Below the pieces are notes generated by a model. The model saw nothing but the letters and a program-made list of their open reading frames with translations, ran no database searches and was not told the DNA's origin. A DNA stretch of 64,000 nt. Source: Heliocidaris tuberculata (Eukaryota > Echinodermata > Echinoidea > Camarodonta > Echinometridae). The DNA lies in contig CM046844.1 in the NCBI GenBank assembly GCA_025618425.1, positions 10,563,558-10,627,557 of the forward strand, given 5' to 3'. A program made the translations under genes and the position numbers. Below, piece by piece: positions 12,601-24,600 of this stretch; the stretch's first letter is position 1, and each line of letters opens with the position of its first letter.

Positions 12601-15600
12601 TGTGTGCAGTCCTCTAACTACATATATAATTAAGGATATGTGAAAGTATGAGAGAAAAAGGAACCCGTTTACTATCCTAAAAAAGAGAAAATCGCGATCA
12701 ATCGCTAGCGCAAGTCACTCGGCTTCTTCGCTGCGCTGCAGTCACAAAAACCAAGCACCAGCGCTTGGCGATTTCAGAGCGGGTTTCCAGCCCGTACGGT
12801 ATTCTGTGATAGAGCGAGGTATGCCAACCGTAAGAGTTCTTTAGGGTTCGGTGGTACTCTATCCCGACATCAATGTTCAATCGTAAACATCTTGATATAT
12901 AAACGACCAATCAGCTTATAAAACTCAGGCGATTCCTGTCTGAGCTAAAGGTTTGCAATTATGATTACAGCATTAGCTGGAACAGTGATTTTTTTTTTCA
13001 ATCCTGGGCAAAGTTAATCAATGCCTTTAAGGAGCGGGGGGGGGGGGGGGGGGGGGGATTGACACTTTCCTTCATCTGTAAAACCTACTGCTAAATGTAG
13101 ATTGTAACCAAGCTAGGTAGGAATCATTCTTAGGGGAAGGAGACTTCAAGTTGTTCAAGTATAGTAGATCATTATCTTCAGGGTGTCCGATGGAGGAGTA
13201 GCACCACAAAAGTGCTCCAATGGTAATTATTTCATGCACACATATTTTGCTTATTTAAAACGCACAGCTTGATTTCAAATGAACTTCACCATTCAATAAA
13301 TCTAAGTTGAATGGGATTTAAGTTAAACAAATGGAGTACCTAGCTGACCCACATGGGGGGGGGGGGGGGGGCTCAGGGACAGCACCCCTTAGGTGCCCCA
13401 ACCTTTAATTTTTTTTCCCCCCCAATTATTGCGCAATGCAGGCGAGATTGCCCTGGGCATTTCCCTTGTTGCAAACAGCTCCTGTGAACAAAATATTGAT
13501 TTCTACTTTGCTCATAATGCATACCTTTATCTCTGTGACAGGCACAACGGCCCCAGCATCCTGTACCGTCGCAGAGCCCACGTATTCCATCCCCATCAGT
13601 CAGCCCAGTGGCTGTCAACACACTCACCCATGACATGAACAAGCAAGGGGCACCGAGCCGGCCTGCCATGGCCGCGTCACCCCAGCAGGGTATCTTGCCA
13701 AACCAGCCTAACCCTGGCGCCCCCCCTATGATGAACATGGGTCAAGTGCGCTTCCAGGCACCTCGGCAAACACTGCCTCGTGGATACCAGGTAAGACAAT
13801 CAAATGATCTCAAGTTTCTAATTAGGACTTCATAATCAGCCCTCAAAATATTCAAAACATTTTTTTCTGTGGGGCTTCATTCACAATTTTCATCAAAAGA
13901 AATTCCCCTTTAAAGAATGTTCCATATCTATTTGCGTAGTATTTCAGACGAATTACTCTCTGCCCTCATGTGCATTGATCAATTTCTGTAATGCTCCATG
14001 TATTTACCGACTTCATGTAATGACAGGGGAGCGTTTCATGAAAGGAAGTTGTCGGATATTTTATCTGACAACTGTTATAAGCTACTGAAATCCTTGCATC
14101 TGATTGGCTGAGAGCAAATTTGTCAGATAAAATATCTGACAAGTCCTTTCATGAAACGCCACCCAGAAATATGATTTCACAGATCCAAATCAAACTGGTA
14201 CTGAATTTTTCAGAATGCAAATAATTGATATTTGCTGAATAGTAGAATAGAATAGAAATCCAGCTCGTTGTCCAGACTGCTTTTATTTTCTGATTTTTAT
14301 ATTGCAAATTACAAATGTTTTCTTCATAAAAGATAGAAAATCCCTTCAATTTTTTCCTCCATATTTTATTCCCTTTTACCACATGAACCTGTCGCAAAAG
14401 GCAACTGTCTAAACCTCTTTCAATCCATGCTTGCATTCCAGCAACAAATGCAACAACAGGTGTATCCAGTCCGACACCAAAACCAAGCCCAGATGCAGGG
14501 CATACAGCACCCTCAAGCTGGGGGTCCAGCCACACAGCAAGGCGCCAACACAGGACAGATTATGCAACCCAGTGCTGCTGCTGCTGCAGCGTCAGGGCAA
14601 TTCATGCAGCAAGGTGGAGCACAGTACATTATGACAGGGGCAGTGCCAATTGTACCATCAGTAAGTCACTGCCGTCGTCGTCTTTTTTTTGATCTCTTGC
14701 TTTTCATGTATTATATCCATGTACTTCTTCCTATGGTTGTTTTGCACCATGGTCATGTTTTTGGTGATGAAAAATATGTTTGGATTGCGATTTGCAGTAA
14801 AAACCTCTAACAGAGCTGTTAAAGGAGAATGACACTCCCAAACTATATGCATTTTAGTAGAAGCAGAAAAATCAAAGAAGCATATCAGTGAAAGGTTGAG
14901 GAAAAATGAACAACTAATAAAAAAGTTATATTTGGAATCCTAAAATCGCTAAATGAATGAAGATCTGAAATCGTCAATGTCCTCATTATGCTAATGAGAT
15001 GCTGTGATGTAAATGTGCCATACTTTCCAATTGCCTTATGCAAATACATGTAATGTTGTAAAAATCCACTTTCCTTGAATATATCTTTAAAAATTTGATT
15101 TCTGTATTATAGGTGGTGTTCATAAATTTATTCCTCACAATATATTTCAAGCACAATGTTGATAATTCAATTTTCTTTGTTTAAAAGCTGAAATCTGATA
15201 ATTTTCTTATTTATTACCTATAAAGAGAGAGCATAAAAACGTCCTAGCATTTCATTAGCATAACAAGTATGTTGCCAATTTCATTTAGCAATTTTAGGTT
15301 TTAAATCATAACTTTTTTATTCTTTATCCGTTTTTCCTCAAACTTTCAGTTAAAGTGCATACAAGTTAGGTTTTCATTCTTCTTTAACCCTTTCAGGACA
15401 GGAATTATTTAACAGCTAAATTGATCACATTCTGTTCTTCAAATTGGCAACAATAATCTTTTTCTTTCAGTGCTACATCGTTCTAATAAGGTGTAATGTC
15501 TTTGAAAACAATATACATGGTTACAAATTTTGTTGAAAAGTTGAAAAAAATGCAAATTTTGATTTAAAAAAAAACAATGGTTTGAACCTCTCATTGTGTT

Positions 15601-18600
15601 GCCAATTTACGGATTTAAAGCTTATTCTCGTTTTTGAAAATTCCTGGCATCAAACGCAATATGGTCATGCAACAAAATTGGACATAGTATGTGCAGAAAT
15701 TTTTGTTCTTTCTACTCATGCATCTGGTATATTTTTTAGAGCTCTTAATCAAAAGTTATTTAACCAAACCACAAAATTTTTTCAATTGTCTTGAAAGGGT
15801 TAAAAAATATAGATAAATTATAGGGATTGCCTCCAAGGAAACTTGAATGTCTAAAAAGGACTCTTTTTGACATATATGACCGTTTTCCATTCTTCCGTTT
15901 TACATATAGAATGGAATGACGTTTACCAAAACTGTACAATATATTTTTTATTAGCAAATTTACTCAACCCTGTTTCATGATTTCCACTAGACTCACTCCG
16001 AAAACTTGACCCCATTGGAATAATTGTATTTTGGATTTATGGCATATCTTTAGCAGATGGCACACAGGCCGTTTCATCAACAGTCGTATCCACAGGTATA
16101 TCAACCACCCACACCACCATACTACAGCTCACCTCCACAACAAGGTAAGTCTAGGGAAAATCAGTTCATAGCTGATTTAGGACCAAGTCAGTCCTCTCAC
16201 CCAATTTCTCAAATGCTCACATGTGGGCAAGTTCAATTTTGTGTCCCATATGTCAGTATCTATAACAGAATAATTAATATTGGAAATATCATTTTTTTCC
16301 CCCTTTGATATTTGGTCTGATCAAAGGTAAACGTAGAGCACGGCAATAAACTTAATATGATCATCAGATTTAACCTTAATCTTGATGGGAGCAATCCTGA
16401 TTGGTTGAAGGTCAATGTCTGTAAAATAGTTGGATTGGCCTTTGACAAAAAAGGCCCCTAAACCATAGCACAAATTTTGTCTCAGCTGAACTCAAAGTTA
16501 GACAAAAATGACTGAACCTAACTTACCACAACTAACCAGTTACTGCGCTAGTGTAAGTAAGAAACAAAATAAATCAAAGAATCAACCACACCACCATACT
16601 ACAGCTCACCTCCACAACAAAGCAAGTCCAGGGAAAATCAGTTCATAGCTGATTTAGGACCAAGTCAGTCCACTTACCCAATTTCTCAAATGCTCACATG
16701 TGGGCAAGTTCAATTTTGTGTCCCATATGTCAGTATCTATAACAGAATAATTAATATTGGAAATATCATTTTTTCCCCCTTTGATATTTGGTCTGATCAA
16801 AGGTAAACGTAGAGCACGGCTATAAACTTAATATAATCATCAGATTTAACCTTAACCTTGATGGGAGCAATCCTGATTGGTTGAAGGTCTATGTCTGTAA
16901 AATAGTTGGATTGGCCTTTGACAAAAAAGGCCCCTAAACCATGGCATATATTTTGTCTCAGCTGAACTCAAAGTTATACAAAAAGGCTAAACCTAACTTA
17001 CCACAACAAACCACAACTAACCAGTTACTGCGCTAGTGTAAGTAAGAAACGAAATAAATCAAAGAATGTTTATGAAGTTCATCCTTTATATAGAAATAGA
17101 AAATACACCTGCCCAAATAAAGGCAAAAAAAACTGTTACACACCATTGTGTCAGAAAAATAGGTTTGGTTGAGATTTAGTCCAACTGACTTAGCACTGCA
17201 TCATTTTTTTTCACAGTATGGTTAAATACTGGGCAAAGTGCTCCCAGGCAGACGTTTAACTCTCAGCAACCTGCCACAAGGTCAGACACTCAACAGAGGA
17301 GTAAGAAGATTATACGCATAGTGGACCCCACAACAAATCAAGATGTGACGGAGACAATAATGCGTGATACTTCGGGATCCAGCTCTCCTCATTCAGGTCG
17401 TTCAAGTGCAAATGTCACACCCCCAGTGGTAAGAATCGATGTTATGTTCAAGGGACATTTTTGAGGAATTAACCCCTCGTCTGATCTCGGCCTTGACATG
17501 ACCAATCGCCGCAAAATTTTGCACGAACCTTGAGAATCGTGTAAAGAACTCCAATCCATGAATATTTCTATGTAAATCTTTATTTTTTCATTTGATATTT
17601 CAATTTATGCAAATTATATGCATAAATATACATTTCGATTGATAATCAAGTAAAGAAAGGAGATAAAATTTTAATGCAACCTTGAAAACATTATATGAGA
17701 ACAAATTTTGAAATACATGTAATTTCAATTATTATGTATTCTATTTTATGAATTTCTTGTGTATTTGTTTTTCAACTGTTCCCCCCCCCCCCTAATAAAA
17801 GGAAATGTTCATGCTTTGTTTGAAATTCATGAATTTTGTGTAATAATTTTTGCAGTCAACTTCAAGCGAGGATGCAAAAAGGATACAGGCCCAGTTTGCA
17901 TCAAAAGTTGCAATGGTCGCTAGTGGTCTCCCTCAGACTGACCTACCGCAACCCCACAGAGTACCTCCAGTGCAACAACCAGCACCTCAACAACCACACA
18001 CTCAGCAGCAACCACCTCAACAACAACCACCAGTACCACAACCTATACCACAGCAATTAGCAATGCAGCAGACACAACCAGGGCAACAGGTTATAGTCAT
18101 GCCTGTTGGACCTGGAGGGCAACCTGTGGTTCCTGCTGCAGGAAACTTTCCTGTCATTGCTCCAGGTGCTGCACCAGTGGTAGCACAACTTCCAAGTCAG
18201 CCAGTAGAGCCAGCAGTGTCAGAAGGAACACAGAACACAGTAGTGGCCGCAACACCTGTGGCAGAGGCGGTCCAACCCCCAAAGCCTGTCCCTCAGGCAG
18301 CAGCAGCAGTAATGGCAGCTGCACCTGGCCAGAACCCGGTGCCAATGCAGCAGTCTGGAGTTCAGGAGCCACCCACCCAGCAGGTGCCGACTGAAGCGAT
18401 GCCTCCCGCTGTCCAACCACCTCAAAATCCAGCCCCAGTGCCAATTGCTGCTGTTCCCCCAGCAGGCCCCCCAGCTAATGTGCAAGCTGCAGCTGCTGCT
18501 CCTGTCCAGGAAGCAGCACCAGCCAAAGATGAACTTGCCAGTGCAAACACTGCATCAACTGCAACGAAGGCATCACCACCTGAGCAACAGGATGCTACTG

Positions 18601-21600
18601 ATGGTGCTGCAGTGCCTCCAGTAGTACAGCCTACAGTCGAACCAAGTGCTAAGCAATTGGAGGATGGCTCCAAACAAACTATCTCAAGTGCAAATAATCC
18701 AGCAGTGCAACAAGCAACGCCAGTGCCAGCAGTTCCTCAGCCAGAGAGCCAAGATGATGTTGCTGCCCTTCAAGAAAGTAAGAGTTTGAATTATAGCTTT
18801 TATATGGTTTGGTAGCAATTCTTCTGTCTATCCTTGTAATGAATAAAAGAGTGGATTTTCAAAAATATTAAAAATAGAGTATGTGTTGTCAAGTATATTG
18901 GGCAAGCTAGTTAAAACATGATGTAGATTGAAAGCATTTGTTTCATGTGGTTGGGAGGGGCAGGGGAGGGTATGACTGGCCTCTCAGCTAGTTTCTGTTC
19001 CTGTGTTGTGTTCCAATGGATAGGTAAGTTGCTACACATCTGTTATTTGTTCCATTGTTTGATGAATGGAGCTTGTTTTGAAAAACAGTCTGTCCTTCGT
19101 TTTGCAGGTAAAGACAGTAAGAAAAAGAGTCAAAAGAAGAGATTACAGGAACTGGACAAGAAGACAGCAAAAGGCTCAGATGAATTTGATGCATATAAGA
19201 CAGATGATGTTCAGGTGAGAGTGATGATACATATTAACAATGTACTTGTTCAAAGCCCCATTGCGGTAAAGCTTGAAGTGAATTACATCTGCCACAATTC
19301 TGTAATATATTTGCTGATGGGCATTCATTCTAGTTTGCTTAAATTGTTGGAACTTGGAATTTGTTTTTTAAAAGAAGAAGTTGTAGAAAATGTTTAGAGG
19401 ATGGGGAAAGATACTGAACATCTAAATTGGATTAGACTTTTCTGTTAATAGAAACATGCGTTGATACATGCTGTGGTCAGGATCTACTGTTGTGAAAACT
19501 TCTTTTTTTCCCCCCATCTCTAATAGGAACCCACCTCAAGCCAAGCGAATCCTGGAAAGGAAGGAAATGTCGTACTCGAGCCGGAAGCCAAAGTCTCAAA
19601 GGAGCCCGCTAAAGAAATTGTGCAAGACGTTAGTCCGTCAGAAAAACCAACAGAAACAACTCAGCCACAAGAGGACAAAAGGTCCACAGAAAAGACTGAT
19701 GATGCTCCTCAGAGTGATGTGGCCAAGAGGAAAAACGAGAAAGAGTTGATGATGAGCGAGAAGCAAGCCGAGGTAGCAGTGGTGCCAGATACCACCCCAG
19801 CCAAGCTGGATGCTGAGGAGAAGCCTGATCACTATGATACAACAGAGGACAGGGAGAATGTGAACGAGGCAGACAATGTGGAGTCTGAGAACTCGAAAAA
19901 CAAGGAAGGAAAGCCAAATCCTAAGGACAATAAGATGCAATTGAAGTACACCTACAGGGAAGGTAATTCGGAAACGCATTATTGTGACACCCCTCCCTTC
20001 TGGTGTCGTGAGGAGATTCGTGGAAGGGATTGCATTGCATTGCGCAAGGAATCTGTGGATGATGATACCACTAGCAATGGAATAATTGTAATTCTTTGTG
20101 TGATGAGCATAGTGGACATGTTATTAGTTCCATATGTTCTAAGGAACTTGTCATAGAGTATTTTTAAAATTCCTTTAAAATTGATTTCCAGTGATTTTTA
20201 AAGCCCCATTCAGACATGATACCTTAAACTGCTATGAAAAGAAAAACCTGCAGCAGCAAAATGTTCTTTTGTACTGGTAAATGAAGAAGGGAAAAGGCAG
20301 TGTTGGGGGGGGGGGGGGTAAAAATACATTATTGTGCACAGCAATGTATTCTCTAATCTGTGAAGTGCATTGCTTGTCATTTATACACTGCAGTTTTTAA
20401 AACGATTTACCTCCTCGTGCTTGAACAGGCCTATGGATGCTTGCTTGTCTTGCCATCAAGTCATGAAACATGAAAAGAGAATGATTTGTTGGAAGTATGT
20501 ATTGGCCACGTCCTGATTTCGATTTCAATCGATTCTCTTAAGCATCAAAACAAATAATGAAACAAGCATCTCAAGTACCCAAACAGTAAAATAACCCAAT
20601 TTACATCATTGCTAAATGCTAACACAAACCCTGAAAAAGATTTTTGGGGATTAATTTCTATAGCAAAAAAGAAAATACATAATCCACCCAAACTTTGTAA
20701 GAGGAGCGTTAACGCTAATTTCTCAAAACATTTTGTCAAGATTTAGTTAGAAATATGAGTAAGAAATCTTTTGAAAGCAGACACACATGATTAGATCAGA
20801 TATGATTATTCATAAAGTTTGTCACTGAGGTCAATTTAATATTTAGTTACCTGTTCTGTTTTCATAATTAGTTAAGTCTATTTTAGATTATGTTTGCACA
20901 CAGTTATTGCATCCGAGGGCAAAGCCAATTTACAATTAACTGGATGGAGACTAAGGCGTATTGCTGCTGCAGTAGCTCTCATCTCACTTGTAATGTCCTT
21001 TACACCTACAGGCCAATGGAGTCCTGTCAATCCAGAGGGCAAGAAAGAATATGGCCGTGACTTTCTTCTGCAGTTCCAGAAGGAATGCACAGATAAACCA
21101 GATGGGCTTCCAAACATTCCTGACATTGTTCTGGACAAAGTGAGTCCACTAGGCTGTGTGTGTGTGTGTGTGTGTGTACTTGACAGATTTACACTTAACC
21201 CTTAAAATACCAAGCCGGAGATACTGTGGCTGGGGTCTGTTGAAAATGTGTTTTGTACCAAAATAAAGTAGTATACAGTTGAGTTGAAAGAGTCATAGAG
21301 ATTTGCTTTTTGTATAGTGGAAGCTCGCTGTAAAGAGCTCCGATATAACAAGATTCCTGATATAACAAGGTCATTTTGCTGGTCCCAGGTCTTTATGTTC
21401 TGTTGTTTTTTACCCTGATATAAGGAGATTCCTGATATAACAAGGTAACTTTCATGGTCCCAAGGTCCTCGTTATAGTGAGTTTCCACTGTACTATGCAT
21501 GTTTTTGCCTCTGTGATTAACTTGTGTTACACTAGGAAAGTTGAAGTTGCATTTTAGGACATGTCATTGTTGAAAATGTAACTCCATACTCAAAACTGTA

Positions 21601-24600
21601 ATACTGTGAATGATATTCATGAGCCTAACCTTAAATTCTAGCTCTTCTCTTTCTTTGTAAATTTTACTAGATAAAACCATTGCACAAATGCTTTTACATA
21701 AAACCTGTATGAAACAAATGTATTCCTTCATCAACAACATAAAAAAGAAAATTTATGAAATTTTCTGTACAGACCTAATGGGAGAGGAGCTCGCAAGATA
21801 CTTCACAGAGTTGCCAATTTGTGTTTGATTGATCACAACTTCAAAAATTCAAACCTTTCTTATTTCTTATCAGATTTTGCTCAACCTTCCACTTATCTGT
21901 TTCTCAATTTTTTCTGCTTTCAATCAAATCAACTAAATACTAAGGTGGACTTCCCCTTTAAAAATAAATTTCTAGAATTGAGTGATCTTTGGCAAGTTGG
22001 TATTTCTCTTCAGATAGTATTAAGTCATATCTTACTCTTTATTTAATGTTGGAATCCACTTCTTCATTCCCCCTTTCTATTTCTCTCCTGCTGCCCCTTG
22101 CATATGATTACTCCTTTGGAATTTTTTGAAATTGCTTAAAAGCCTCCATAATGGAAACATATTTTCAGTTGACTTGTTACATGTTCTTGAAGTATGAAGC
22201 ATCTTGAGACCGCCAATGATCCTAAAATATAGAGAAACGTATCTATTTCTTTTTACCAAAAAAAAATTTAAAAATTGTATTTTCTGGGAGTAGTTCGTCA
22301 AATTAACATTTTGCCTTTTGATTTCTCATCGAGGCCGTTGTTCAGCCTTTATCTCTGAACATAAACCAAGGCGGAAACCAGAAGAGCTCAGACTTTATGC
22401 CACACTTCATGAAGTCACCGAGAGTACAGGTAAATAACAGTGATCTTTATCATCTACTCACAGTAGTCTCTTAACCCTTTCAGGACAGGAATTATTTCAG
22501 GGCTAAATTGTTCACATTTTGTTCTTCAAATTGGCAACAATAATATTTTTCTTTTAGTTCTACACAGTTCTAATAAGGTGTAATGTTTTTGAAAACAATG
22601 TACATGGTTAAAAATTCTGTCGAAAAGTTGAAAAAATTGCCAATTTTGATAAAAATCAGTGATTTTGAACTCTCAATGTGTTGCCAATTTAAGGATTTTA
22701 AAGCTTATTTTCCTTTTCAAATTTCCTGGAATCAAACGCAATATGGTCATGCAACAAAAATGGACGCAGTGTGTGCAGAAATTTTTGCTCTTTCTACTCA
22801 TGTATCTGGTATATTTTTTAGTGCTTTGTATAAAAAGTTATTGAGCCAAACCACATAATGTGGTCAATTGTCCTGAAAGGGTTAATAAGAAAGAAATGCC
22901 ATGGTGAAGAATTGTAACTGCACCATGACATTAAAAGAGTAGTAGTCCAAGAATGGTGTATTACCTGCGATTTGTTGAGATAATGTGATGATGGATAGTA
23001 AATGACCTGTATAATTAAATGAATTCAAAGAAGAGAAAGAAAAAAATCCATGTAGAATAAAGCTATGAAGAGGAACAATCTTTTCCAAATGTACTAGTTA
23101 GACAGAAAAGGCTATGCAGCTTTTCCATTATATTGCATGACTTTGCTGTGTATTGTACTTTGTTGTGTTGACTTAAAATGGTCCAATTACACCGTGCTCC
23201 TGTTTGGTATGGTGAACAGGGAATGAATTAAAATTTGTGTAAATGAATATTTCCTGCTCCTTGTGACACAGGGCAAGCAGCCCAACTACCCAACAGGTCA
23301 GGGCAGGAGGTCGTCCCGAGAGCCTCTCAAGGTGATCCAGAGGGCCAGAGATTCTGCCGAGACCAAGCTAGCAACATCAGACAAGGCCTGGAAACCTGGC
23401 TACAAGCGTGGACCAGAAGAGTCCCAAGATGAAGAAGCTGTCAAAACAGCTGTGAGTAATTCACAGCCTCTGATTCATGGCTAAATAAGTCCTCTTTTCA
23501 CTAAAGCCATGACCTTGGTATTTACCTTTAAAATTCCTAGAGATTTTTGCAGAAATATCAATCCATTTTCACTGTTAGTAATTTCATTTTTTCTAATGAT
23601 TGGTATGGCTGTCAAGTGACTCGTGTTCTGATCGTTAACTTAATGATGTACATCGAAAGAAAAATTGGGTCATGCATCATGTTTAGAGAAGATGTTATGT
23701 AAGTTTCCAGGTACATTATACATGCAGATACAAAAAATGAAATTATTCAATTTGATGTATCTGAATGATACAAAGTGATTATGAATAACTGGGGAGCGTT
23801 TCATGAAAGGAAGTTGTCAGATATTTCATCCGACAACTGTTATAAGCTACTGAAATCCTTGCATCTGATTGGCTGAGAGCAAATTTGTCAGTAAAAATCA
23901 CTGACAAAATGCTTGATGAAACGCTCCCCTGATTCTATACCACCGTCTTTATCTTAAATCCAGGAGCTGTACCGTAACTTCACAAGTATTCTCAACAAGC
24001 TTACTCCTCAGCTGTTTACCAAATTGACAGACAAAGCACTGAAACTTCCCATTGACACAGAGGAGCGGCTTACTGGAGTCATTCAGCTGGTTTTTGAAAA
24101 GGTAGGTGATGGAAATAATTATTGCATATTGAGATCTGATATGGATGCTTGTAAGTTCAGATGATTGAGTTTTTAAATCATTGTGTATGATTTATTGGTG
24201 AATTGAATTTCTGTGAGGCCTGTACCTTGTGTGCCAGTGTGTTGCATTTGTAAGACATACGGAATGTCTATTTTCCTCTCATTCCTCTAATGTTGTATGT
24301 TTGCCTGCAATTGGTGAACCCAAATTGAGCACAGACTATGCCCACATATACCTGAGTATGTTGCATGTTATGTCAGACCTACAAAATACACACACATACA
24401 TACTCATGTTGTCTTTTCTAATGTTGTCTTTGTATAGGCAATTAGTGAACCTAACTTCAGCACAGCCTATGCCCACATGTGCCAGAAATTGTCTCAACTC
24501 AAGGTGCAATCATCAACGACACCAGGACAGCAGGTTCAGTTCCGTCCAATCCTGGTCCATAACTGCCAGCAGGAGTTCGAGAAGGAGAAACAGTCAGAGC

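Noticed and set aside
18154..18673. Open frames on the complementary strand of the long eIF4G exon
   Set aside because: They mirror the P/Q/A-rich composition of the coding exon and have no independent homology.
20894..21011. In-frame open extension upstream of exon 9 as an alternative first exon with a hydrophobic stretch
   Set aside because: A good acceptor separates it from exon 9 and the upstream sequence has no eIF4G similarity; it is intron read-through.
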